Positions 1 to 6,054 of a DNA stretch of 9,487 nucleotides are shown here, piece by piece. Location of the stretch: assembly GCA_002898135.1 (NCBI GenBank), contig BDTQ01000149.1:1-9487 (forward strand), in the 5' to 3' direction. This DNA comes from a bacterium BMS3Bbin07. GTDB taxonomy: Bacteria > Nitrospirota > Thermodesulfovibrionia > Thermodesulfovibrionales > JdFR-85. Under the pieces are notes generated by a model, which was given only the letters and a program-made list of their open reading frames with translations, had not been told where the DNA came from and did not search any database. Positions within the stretch are counted from its first letter, which is position 1. Every line of letters starts with the position of its first letter. Position numbers and translations under genes: made by a program.

Positions 1-1
1 G

Positions 2-133
2 GCAAGGATAGTCCGGGTTGTAGGCTATGCAGATAAGGACCCGCTTTTTACGGATAGCCCGCGTGACCCGAAAAACAGGAGAATGAGTATCGTTATACTC
101 TTTCCCGACAAGAAGAAAGAAGGAAAGAAATAA
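2..133 (+). CDS. C-terminal fragment of OmpA/MotB-type protein (probably flagellar motor protein MotB)
   Basis: Only the last 43 codons are in the window; the reading frame is open from base 2 to the TAA at 131-133. The visible residues include VVGYADKDPL, then DSPRDPKNRRMSIVIL, and a lysine-rich tail. The G-Y-A-D, N-R-R and S-I-V-I-L elements match the end of the peptidoglycan-binding OmpA-like domain, where the NRR arginines lie at the glycan-binding site. The D-P-x-N-R-R-x-S-I-V form is typical of the MotB stator subunit, which anchors the proton- or sodium-driven motor to the cell wall. MotB is preferred over generic OmpA/Pal proteins because of this ending, but a fragment this short cannot exclude another OmpA-family member. 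It appears unrelated to the respiratory genes downstream. Confidence 0.65.
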   Translation, partial: ARIVRVVGYADKDPLFTDSPRDPKNRRMSIVILFPDKKKEGKK

Positions 134-176
134 ACGGCTCCGGTTTCAGGAATCTTTAACGAGGGGTAGCGTTATT

Positions 177-194
177 ACAGGCATATATGCCTGT
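177..194. repeat. 18-bp perfect palindrome ACAGGCATATATGCCTGT
   Basis: The 18 bases are exactly self-complementary, with no spacer. No T tract follows, so an intrinsic terminator is unlikely in the usual sense. It lies 44 bases after the upstream stop codon and about 100 bases before the promoter at 290-319. It could be a dimeric regulator's site or a 6-bp RNA stem with an ATATAT loop. Nothing in the sequence settles which. Confidence 0.4.
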
Positions 195-289
195 TCCTGC
201 CGACTCTGACAAGAAAAAGATAAGAAAAGGGCTAACCGGTTATTGTTTGTTTTATGCCGTTTTTGGTTTCTGTCCCGTTACAAAAAACA

Positions 290-319
290 TTGCAAAAAAA
301 TTTTTGGATATAGTATAAT
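290..319 (+). promoter_or_regulatory. sigma70-type promoter for the tetraheme cytochrome operon
   Basis: The -35 element TTGCAA (290-295) and a perfect -10 element TATAAT (314-319) are separated by 18 bp of very AT-rich DNA with an A run followed by a T run, which may be bent. Transcription would start near 326. It is correctly oriented and is the only strong candidate upstream of the gene at 471. Confidence 0.6.
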
Positions 320-454
320 GCCCACTGAGAATATTGGATTATGATATATGATTGATGTCGGGCTTCAATTGGGAGATATAAAAGAAAGAGTAAAGTATGG
401 AAGTATTTAAATAACGATATCAGGAATAAATGCAGACTCTTAAAAAATTTTGCT

Positions 455-463
455 GGAAAGGAG
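455..463 (+). promoter_or_regulatory. ribosome binding site that fixes a TTG start at 471
   Basis: GGAAAGGAG ends 7 bases before TTG at 471-473. The longer in-frame option, TTG at 450, has no Shine-Dalgarno sequence in front of it, and this GGAAAGGAG would lie inside its coding region. Starting at 471 also gives a normal signal peptide. Confidence 0.75.
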
Positions 464-470
464 AAGATAT

Positions 471-1088
471 TTGAAGGTGTTAATACAACAGAAAAAATTA
501 TATGCAATATTTATAGCCGTTCTTATGCTATTGACCTCTGTGCTGTTATCAATGAATGCTGTGGCCGAAGATCAGGATGGTATTCCGGAGTTTTTCGTGC
601 CGCCGCCGCCTTTCTCGGAGGGTATTTTCCCCTGCTCACAATGTCATGCAGACATGGAAGTAAACAAGAAACGCAGGAAACTGTTCTATCATACAAATAT
701 AAAGTTTACACATGCTGCAAAGCAGAGGTGGTGTCTTGACTGCCACAATCCCGATGACAGGGATGTGTTGAGACTTGCAAGTGGAAAGCTTGTTTCCTTT
801 GAGGAATCATATTACCTGTGCGGCCAGTGCCACGGGACAATTTTTCGTGACTGGAAAGCAGGAGTGCATGGCAAGAGGACAGGCATGTGGAACGGCAAGA
901 AGGAGTATCGTCTCTGTGTTCAGTGTCACAATCCTCATCAGCCGCGATTTAAACCGCTAAAGCCTCTTCCGCCACCGATAAAGCCCGCGGATATTAAATA
1001 CAGCAAGCCAACGGATGAAATACCTGAAAATCCATTGAACACGGTTTTTCCATTAAAAACGATCTCGAGGAGTAAAAATGCCAAATAA
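471..1088 (+). CDS. periplasmic tetraheme cytochrome c
   Basis: This 205-residue protein should carry electrons in the periplasm between the Fe-S subunit encoded next and an outside partner. A basic N-terminus and hydrophobic stretch (residues 11-30) ending near A-V-A-E form a signal peptide or N-terminal anchor. Four CxxCH heme c sites are visible: 55-59, 88-92, 117-121 and 149-153. Only four other histidines exist (74, 81, 133, 156), exactly enough for bis-His ligation of all four hemes. A PPPP run (44-47) precedes the first heme, and a Pro/Lys-rich tail follows the last. The start is TTG at 471, chosen from the GGAAAGGAG site. The end overlaps the next gene by 11 bp, so translation is probably coupled. 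By position it corresponds to NrfB (pentaheme) or DsrJ (triheme), but the heme count matches neither, so no symbol is given. Confidence 0.9.
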   Translation: MKVLIQQKKLYAIFIAVLMLLTSVLLSMNAVAEDQDGIPEFFVPPPPFSEGIFPCSQCHADMEVNKKRRKLFYHTNIKFTHAAKQRWCLDCHNPDDRDVLRLASGKLVSFEESYYLCGQCHGTIFRDWKAGVHGKRTGMWNGKKEYRLCVQCHNPHQPRFKPLKPLPPPIKPADIKYSKPTDEIPENPLNTVFPLKTISRSKNAK

Positions 1089-2001
1089 AATTAAAGGAAA
1101 CAGCATATCCAAATCAATCAGCCGTAGGGGTTTTTTAAAGGGTGCGGCTCTTGGTCTTGCATCCACTGCAATTCCTTTTGGTACTGCGGATGCCTCTGTT
1201 TGGGACGCTTTCCTGCAAAAGCATTTCAGGGAAATGAACGAAGATGAAATTCAGACCGTTATAAAACGGCTGGAAAAGGAATATGATAAGAAGTTTGATA
1301 CCAAGTTTAACATTAAGACAACAAAGGCCATGCCCGGAACTCTTTTTGGTTATGGACTGGACCTCTCAAGGTGTATCGGCTGCAGAAGGTGTGTCTATGC
1401 CTGTGTAAGAGAAAACAATCAGTCCAGGGATCCCCAGATACACTGGATAACGGTTTTGCGCTTTAAGAAGGGGGAGAAGTGGATCGACCTTGAGGAATCC
1501 GAAAAATACTATTATCCCGGAGCAGTCCCTGAAGAGGGATATTTTTATATGCCTGTCCAGTGTCAGCAATGTGAGAATCCCCCCTGCGTCAGGGTGTGTC
1601 CGACAAAGGCAACATGGAAAGAGCCGGATGGAATTGTAGTAGTTGATTATAACTGGTGTATCGGCTGCCGTTATTGTATGGCTGCCTGTCCGTATGGCGC
1701 AAGGCACTTTAACTGGGCTAAACCAAGGATACGCAAGGAGGAACTTAATCCTGAAACACACTATCTTGGCAACAGACCCCGTTATGCCGGAGTGGTGGAA
1801 AAATGCACCTTCTGCGTTCAGAGGACAAGGGCCGGGAGATATCCTGCCTGTGTTGAGATATGTCCGGTTGGTGCCAGGAAGTTTGGCAATTTGCTTGACC
1901 CAAAAAGTGAAATAAGATATTGTATTGAGAACAAGAGGGTATTCCGGCTTAAGGAAGATCTGAATACATACCCGAAATTTTACTATTTCTTTGCGACATA
2001 A
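1078..2001 (+). CDS. Tat-exported four-cluster [4Fe-4S] ferredoxin-like subunit (NrfC/DsrO/HybA type)
   Basis: This 307-residue electron-transfer subunit begins with a twin-arginine signal, SISRRGFLKG around residues 13-22, followed by a hydrophobic stretch to about 40, so it is exported folded. Sixteen ligand-type cysteines fall in four groups: 99/102/105/109, 162/165/170/174, 194/197/200/204 and 243/246/258/262. This is the layout of the DmsB/NrfC/PsrB/DsrO family, each group supplying cysteines for [4Fe-4S] clusters, with clusters usually bound by mixed ferredoxin pairs. The family wires a membrane NrfD-type quinone subunit to a periplasmic partner, which suits the cytochrome before it and the membrane protein after it. 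ATG at 1078 has GAGGAG five bases upstream. A charged helical insert (about 50-80) separates signal and cluster domain. No molybdenum enzyme is adjacent, so the partner is probably the cytochrome. Confidence 0.92.
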   Translation: MPNKIKGNSISKSISRRGFLKGAALGLASTAIPFGTADASVWDAFLQKHFREMNEDEIQTVIKRLEKEYDKKFDTKFNIKTTKAMPGTLFGYGLDLSRCIGCRRCVYACVRENNQSRDPQIHWITVLRFKKGEKWIDLEESEKYYYPGAVPEEGYFYMPVQCQQCENPPCVRVCPTKATWKEPDGIVVVDYNWCIGCRYCMAACPYGARHFNWAKPRIRKEELNPETHYLGNRPRYAGVVEKCTFCVQRTRAGRYPACVEICPVGARKFGNLLDPKSEIRYCIENKRVFRLKEDLNTYPKFYYFFAT

Positions 2002-2025
2002 TCTATCTGAGGAGGAAGGGTTACA

Positions 2026-3246
2026 ATGTATGCATTGCTAAAAAACTTTTTTACAGTTTTAAAACATATGGCAAGAGGTGACAAGTGGTACTACATCTGG
2101 CTTGCTTTCCTGTCGTTTTTTATCATCGCGGGAGTTGCATCCTATATAAGACAGCTTAACACCGGGCTGATCCTGACTGCCATGAGGGATCAGGTCTCAT
2201 GGGGGTTCTATATATCAAACTTCACATTCCTTGTCGGGGTTGCCGCTGCCGCCGTCCTTCTCGTTGTACCTGCATATATATATAACTTCAAGCCAATCAA
2301 GGAGATTGTACTCTTTGGAGAACTTCTGGCTGTTACAGCCATTACAATGTGCATACTCTTCATTCTGGTAGATATGGGGAGACCTGAGAGGGTCTGGCAT
2401 CTTATGCCCATAATTGGTACGATGAACTTTCCATCTTCGCTCCTTGCATGGGATGTGGTGGTGCTGAATGGCTACCTTGCAATAAACTTCCTCATTTCAT
2501 TTTATGTCCTGTATAAGATGTCACATAGCAAGGAATACAGCATACAGCTAATCAAGCCGTTGATTTTAATTTCGATTCCGTGGGCAATCAGTATCCATAC
2601 GGTTACCGCCTTTCTTTACAATGGTCTGTCGGCCAGGCCTTTCTGGAATGCATCAATCCTGGCCCCGAGGTTCATTGCCTCGGCCCTGAGTTCCGGCCCT
2701 GCACTCATGATAATTATATTCCAGATTGTCAGAAAAGTTTCCAAGATAGATATAGATAACAAGGCAATATTCAAGATTGCTGAATTAATAGCCTATGCCA
2801 TAGGCTTGAACCTCTTCCTGTTCGGTGCTGAATTCTTTAAGGAGTTCTATTCCGGGAGCATCCATCTTGCACCTATGGAATACCTCTACTTTGGCCTGCA
2901 TGGCAAAACAGCCCTCGTTCCCTGGATGTGGAGTGCACTGATATTTAATATAACGGCCTTTCTCATTTTCCTGAGTCCGACGGCCAGAGAAAATTTCCTC
3001 ACCCTGAACCTTGCATGTGTTTTAATAATTGCAGGCGTTTATATAGAGAAAGGAATGGGCCTCGTAGTGCCGGGCTTTGTCCCTGGGGTATTGGGGGAGA
3101 TTTATGAATATTCACCTTCATGGACTGAGAAGAGTATCACCATAGGTATATGGGCTACCGGAGCGATGCTTTATACACTGCTTCTGAAATTTGCAATGCC
3201 TATTTATACCGGAGAACTGAGGTTTTTATCAAAAACCGGCAAGTAA
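2026..3246 (+). CDS. NrfD/HybB/DsrP-family quinone-interacting membrane protein
   Basis: This 406-residue integral membrane protein has about ten hydrophobic helices (approximately 22-40, 60-84, 96-116, 139-162, 178-198, 212-235, 249-269, 297-317, 324-342 and 370-390). Family features are visible: WGFYISNFTFLVGVA near 59, DMGRPERVWH at 116-125, AWDVVVLNGYL near 141, and SIHTVTAF at 189-196. These are closer to the ten-helix HybB/DsrP/ActC branch than to eight-helix PsrC. Members bind menaquinol or quinone and pass electrons to the Fe-S subunit; they carry no heme. The start follows a very strong site (TGAGGAGGAAGG at 2008-2019), 24 bp after the preceding stop. With its two upstream genes it forms a cytochrome/Fe-S/NrfD triad, the order of NrfBCD and DsrJOP. 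Whether it oxidises quinol or reduces quinone cannot be read from the sequence. Confidence 0.92.
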   Translation: MYALLKNFFTVLKHMARGDKWYYIWLAFLSFFIIAGVASYIRQLNTGLILTAMRDQVSWGFYISNFTFLVGVAAAAVLLVVPAYIYNFKPIKEIVLFGELLAVTAITMCILFILVDMGRPERVWHLMPIIGTMNFPSSLLAWDVVVLNGYLAINFLISFYVLYKMSHSKEYSIQLIKPLILISIPWAISIHTVTAFLYNGLSARPFWNASILAPRFIASALSSGPALMIIIFQIVRKVSKIDIDNKAIFKIAELIAYAIGLNLFLFGAEFFKEFYSGSIHLAPMEYLYFGLHGKTALVPWMWSALIFNITAFLIFLSPTARENFLTLNLACVLIIAGVYIEKGMGLVVPGFVPGVLGEIYEYSPSWTEKSITIGIWATGAMLYTLLLKFAMPIYTGELRFLSKTGK

Positions 3247-3273
3247 TGCAGTCTTGCAGATTGAATTTTTTTA
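3244..3273 (+). terminator. weak terminator-like element after the NrfD-family gene
   Basis: A short imperfect stem (TGCA/TGCA around GTCT, 3247-3258) is followed by a run of seven T at 3266-3272. The stem is short and A/T-rich outside its core, so efficiency would be low. Its place between two modules, directly before a strong promoter, is the main reason to note it. Confidence 0.25.
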
Positions 3274-3303
3274 TTGACAACCGGAATTGCTTTTGTTTAT
3301 AAT
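3274..3303 (+). promoter_or_regulatory. perfect-consensus sigma70-type promoter for the Rieske/cytochrome b operon
   Basis: TTGACA (3274-3279) and TATAAT (3298-3303) both match the consensus exactly, with an 18-bp spacer. A start near 3310 gives a leader of about 36 nt to the ATG at 3346. It lets the Rieske/cytochrome b genes be expressed separately from the upstream triad. Confidence 0.8.
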
Positions 3304-3345
3304 GACAACGCGATTTAAAATATACCCGAGCATTTGGGGGTAAGT

Positions 3346-3756
3346 ATGAAGAGACGTAAGTTTTTGAAATCATTACTGGCTTTGCTTGGCTCAACAACAT
3401 TGATATCGTTTGCTTATCCCCTGGTCAGATTCATTGCCCCACCAAGCAGGAAGGCAGAAGTGAAACGACTGAGCCTTCAGAAAAATGAGATACCGGCCGG
3501 AGAAGCAAGGGAGATAGTCCTCAACAATACCCCTGCAATTATCATTAACAGACCAGGTAAAGGGTACATAGCCCTCTCAAGAGTGTGTACTCACCTTGGG
3601 TGTCTTGTAGGGTATAATAAAGCGAAAGGCAATCTCATTTGCCCCTGCCATGCAGGAATATTTAATCTGGATGGAAAAGTCCTTTCAGGTCCACCCCCGA
3701 AACCACTTACAGAATTCCCCCTGCGTGTAGAGGGAGAGACTATCATAATAGGTTAA
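3346..3756 (+). CDS. Rieske [2Fe-2S] protein of a bc-type quinol oxidase
   Basis: This 136-residue protein takes the first electron from quinol at the Qo site and passes it to the cytochrome c subunit. MKRRKFLKSL is a twin-arginine-type signal, and the hydrophobic stretch (about 8-30) probably stays as the membrane anchor, as in other Rieske subunits. The two cluster loops are CTHLGC (81-86) and CPCH (99-102): C81, H83, C99 and H102 bind the cluster, and C86-C101 should form the stabilising disulfide. The second loop reads CPCHAGIF, so the usual Ser and Tyr that hydrogen-bond the cluster are Gly104 and Phe106. It is shorter than mitochondrial Rieske proteins. ATG at 3346 is preferred over TTG at 3334 because it follows a G-rich site (GGGGGTAAG) and starts directly at the Tat motif. 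Cytochrome b follows after 60 bp. Confidence 0.93.
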   Translation: MKRRKFLKSLLALLGSTTLISFAYPLVRFIAPPSRKAEVKRLSLQKNEIPAGEAREIVLNNTPAIIINRPGKGYIALSRVCTHLGCLVGYNKAKGNLICPCHAGIFNLDGKVLSGPPPKPLTEFPLRVEGETIIIG

Positions 3757-3758
3757 GG

Positions 3759-3773
3759 GTACAGGTGCTGTAC
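3759..3773 (+). repeat. small hairpin between Rieske and cytochrome b genes
   Basis: GTACAG, a GTG loop, and CTGTAC make a perfect 6-bp stem three bases after the Rieske stop codon. An A run, not a T run, follows, so it is not an intrinsic terminator on this strand. It could protect or process the mRNA between the two genes. GTACAGG is also repeated directly at 3759 and 3770. Confidence 0.3.
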
Positions 3774-3816
3774 AGGGTACGGCAATGATTAAAAAAAATT
3801 CTAAAGCGGAGTCTTT

Positions 3817-4911
3817 ATGTGGCAAAGGATTAAGCAGGGTCTCGAAACAAGAATAGGTCTTGAGGACCTTATCAACACAAAATTAAAGAGCTATAGTGTT
3901 CCGAGAAATACGAACATATTTTACACCCTTGGGGGTGTTGCTCTTGTTGCATTTATAATTCAGGCCATTTCAGGATTTTTTCTCCTTATTTACTATGTCC
4001 CACATTCCGACCATGCATTCAGAAGCGTTCAGTACATAATGACGGCGGCACCTTTTGGATGGCTATTCAGATTAATGCATGTAGTGGGAAGCAATCTGAT
4101 GGTAGCAGTAATCTTCCTCCATCTGCTATCAGTATTTTTTATGGGAAGCTATAAGAAACCAAGGGAGCTGACCTGGATAGTCGGTTGGTTAATGTTACTT
4201 GTAACTCTCACATTCTGTCTCAGCGGATATCTTCTGCCCTGGAGTCAGTTGAGTTACTGGACCACAACCGTAGTCACTGCCATGCCTACTGCTTTTCCGT
4301 ATGTCGGTGATTATATTGCCAATCTCTTAAGGGGTGGTGAATTTGTTTCCGGTATAACATTAAACAGATTCTTTGCCCTTCATGTAGCGTTTCTGCCCCC
4401 CATTCTCGTAGGACTTATGGTAATTCATGTTTTTCTTATAAGGCGCATAGGTCTCTCTTCACCCCCATTTGATGCATCATCTGAAGAAACAAAACCCTGG
4501 ACCGAATACAGGCATGTAAGTTACCCTAACGGCAATTCATTTTATCCGTATTTTGTACTTAAGGATCTGTACATGGTGGCGCTGTATCTTGTTGTAATGT
4601 TTTTCGTAATTACTTTCATACCAACACTGTTTCTGCCAGAGGCCTCCAATATCCCTGCAAATCCTTTAATGACACCTGCTTATATAAAACCTCAATGGTA
4701 TTTTCTGGCACCTTATCAGATGCTGAAGCTTATTCCGAATAAATTCCTTGGAATAAGTATACAGATAGCCCTGATAGGCACATTCCTCTTATGGCCGTTC
4801 TTTGATACAAAAATAGAGAGAAACATACTAAAGAGACCCCTTCTGCTTGCCACTTTTATTGCATCGCTGGTTCTATGGGTCGTTTTAACCATGTGGGGGA
4901 GGTCTTCATGA
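3817..4911 (+). CDS. cytochrome b, fused b6/subunit IV type
   Basis: This 364-residue diheme membrane subunit oxidises quinol at Qo and returns electrons to quinone at Qi. The N-terminal half closely follows cytochrome b6 (NIFYTLGG 33-40, FGWLFRLMH, KKPRELTW 113-120, SGYLLPW), and the C-terminal half follows subunit IV (KPQWYFLAPYQMLKLIPNK). Seven membrane helices are predicted (about 34-57, 84-108, 120-141, 185-208, 250-272, 312-328, 340-358), lacking the eighth of bc1. Heme ligands are H88/H102 in helix B and H189/H204 in helix D; the helix D spacing of 14 intervening residues is the b6 pattern. Two departures: the Qo PEWY motif is PQWY (292-295), and the Cys that binds heme c(i) in b6 is Thr37. 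ATG at 3817 follows GGAG at 3808-3811. The gene's TGA overlaps the next gene's start (ATGA). Confidence 0.94.
   Translation: MWQRIKQGLETRIGLEDLINTKLKSYSVPRNTNIFYTLGGVALVAFIIQAISGFFLLIYYVPHSDHAFRSVQYIMTAAPFGWLFRLMHVVGSNLMVAVIFLHLLSVFFMGSYKKPRELTWIVGWLMLLVTLTFCLSGYLLPWSQLSYWTTTVVTAMPTAFPYVGDYIANLLRGGEFVSGITLNRFFALHVAFLPPILVGLMVIHVFLIRRIGLSSPPFDASSEETKPWTEYRHVSYPNGNSFYPYFVLKDLYMVALYLVVMFFVITFIPTLFLPEASNIPANPLMTPAYIKPQWYFLAPYQMLKLIPNKFLGISIQIALIGTFLLWPFFDTKIERNILKRPLLLATFIASLVLWVVLTMWGRSS
4895..4902 (+). promoter_or_regulatory. ribosome binding site that fixes the pentaheme cytochrome start at 4908
   Basis: GGGGGAGG lies inside the end of the cytochrome b gene, five bases before ATG at 4908. A longer in-frame ATG at 4875 would add eleven residues ahead of a good signal peptide and has no such site. 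Together with the ATGA stop/start overlap this implies translational coupling. Confidence 0.7.
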
Positions 4912-5765
4912 GATATATTCTTTCAATACTGCTGCTTTTAACTCTTTTAACTATTGCTACAACTGCTGATGCAGGATACAGGGATATTTTCGGGAAAGAG
5001 TTTCTCACCAAACCATGGGCGGGTGGCCTTGTTGAGGAGAGTGTATGTATTGAATGTCATACCTCCGATATTATAAAGCCCGAGTTTCGTGATATCCCGC
5101 AGGAGTGGAAAAAGAGCTGGCATTACCAGAACGATGTTTCATGTGAAAACTGTCATGGTGGTGATCCGGAAGATGCGGAGATGGCAATGTCGCCGGAAAG
5201 GGGGTTTATCGGTACTCCACAATACAGCGAAGTTCCTGAAGTGTGTGGTAAATGCCATATAGGCATACTGAAGAACTATCTTGAGAGTGGACACGGAAAG
5301 GCCCTTAAGGCTTCGAAAACAGGGCCAAACTGTGTAACCTGTCATGGCTCTCACAATATTCAGAAGGCGAGTATAAAAATTATAAATGAGTCGCGGTGTT
5401 CAAAATGCCATTCCTACGAAAGGGCCAAGATTATGAAACAGGCGCTTTTCCTTACAGAAATAAAGATAAGAGATATAGATAATAACCTGAAGAAATTAAA
5501 GAGTGAGGGAGTTTTTACCGACGATGAGGATAAGAGTCTCTTCCGCACCCATGTAGAATACCGCACCCTCTTTCATACCATCAATGTGGACCTTGTCAAG
5601 CAGAGCACAGACAAATTTGTAAAGAAGTTGGGGCTCATTGAGGAAAAGATAGATAAAACCTTTAAGGAACTTGAATTCAGAAAGAACTTTTCTGCCTTCC
5701 TCATGATGGTATTTTCCGGATTGGGAATCGTCGTATTTCTACTTTCAAGGACATATAAAGATTAA
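4908..5765 (+). CDS. tail-anchored pentaheme cytochrome c of the Rieske/cytochrome b complex
   Basis: This 285-residue protein probably replaces cytochrome c1 or f as the electron exit of the complex. It has a signal peptide (hydrophobic 5-19, A-D-A-G near 20-23) and five CxxCH heme sites: 47-51, 79-83, 113-117, 142-146 and 164-168. Exactly five other histidines occur (72, 129, 149, 215, 223), enough for bis-His ligation throughout. The last two lie in a charged, helical, coiled-coil-like region (about 171-260), with the motif RTHVEYRTLFHTIN at 213-226, suggesting that this region folds back onto the heme domain. A single hydrophobic segment near 261-280 plus a short basic end is a C-terminal membrane anchor. 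The family was not recognised beyond multiheme cytochrome c. No gene follows closely, so it probably ends the operon. Confidence 0.92.
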   Translation: MRYILSILLLLTLLTIATTADAGYRDIFGKEFLTKPWAGGLVEESVCIECHTSDIIKPEFRDIPQEWKKSWHYQNDVSCENCHGGDPEDAEMAMSPERGFIGTPQYSEVPEVCGKCHIGILKNYLESGHGKALKASKTGPNCVTCHGSHNIQKASIKIINESRCSKCHSYERAKIMKQALFLTEIKIRDIDNNLKKLKSEGVFTDDEDKSLFRTHVEYRTLFHTINVDLVKQSTDKFVKKLGLIEEKIDKTFKELEFRKNFSAFLMMVFSGLGIVVFLLSRTYKD

Positions 5766-5826
5766 GCATTCATTTTCCTCTTACAGTTGCATATGGATAA
5801 CCAGGGAATAAGAGTTAATTGACAGT

Positions 5827-5862
5827 CATTTGTAATTCCCGGCATACCGGGAATTACAAATG
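5827..5862. repeat. perfect 16-bp inverted repeat with a 4-base loop
   Basis: CATTTGTAATTCCCGG (5827-5842) and CCGGGAATTACAAATG (5847-5862) are exact reverse complements separated by CATA. The stem lies 61 bases after the pentaheme cytochrome stop. No T tract follows it on either strand, so it is not a standard intrinsic terminator. The arrangement resembles intergenic palindromic (REP-like) elements with an ATTCCCGG core. A role as an mRNA 3' end stabiliser for the cytochrome operon is equally possible. Confidence 0.75.
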
Positions 5863-6054
5863 GAAAAAGATAATCCTGCAAGCTAAAGAAGCAGGCAGAT
5901 CAAATATCTCCTCAAAATCTCCCCCTCCCGATAAATATAATCAGCAATGGCACTGCACCTTCCAGAAGATAACCCTGATGATAATATGTTAATATGTATA
6001 GCTCTCAGGAGCATAAAATGACCATAGGCTAAACTTGAAAGGAGTGATACGGTA

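Larger units (their letters stand above)
134..470. other. AT-rich intergenic spacer upstream of the tetraheme cytochrome operon
   Basis: No convincing gene lies in these 337 bases. They contain an 18-bp palindrome at 177-194, a short palindrome TAACCGGTTA at 233-242, several A and T runs, and a sigma70-like promoter at 290-319. The predicted transcript start near 326 leaves a leader of about 145 nt before the TTG start at 471. A 20-codon frame at 348-410 has no good ribosome binding site and is not called. I see no tRNA-like fold or recognisable riboswitch core. Confidence 0.6.

Noticed and set aside
348..410. 20-codon frame in the leader of the first operon
   Set aside because: No good ribosome binding site and no recognisable protein features; length is expected by chance in AT-rich DNA.
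450..470. Longer tetraheme cytochrome start at TTG 450
   Set aside because: No Shine-Dalgarno sequence precedes it, and the strong GGAAAGGAG at 455-463 would be inside the gene; the TTG at 471 is correctly spaced.
5827..5862. Intrinsic terminator for the cytochrome operon
   Set aside because: The hairpin is followed by GAAAAAGA on the + strand and by ACTGTCAATT on the - strand, so no T tract is present.
5949..5964. Possible sigma54 promoter (TGGCAC followed by CTTCC) upstream of aroC
   Set aside because: The -24 half is perfect, but the required GC of the -12 element is absent at the right spacing (TC instead).
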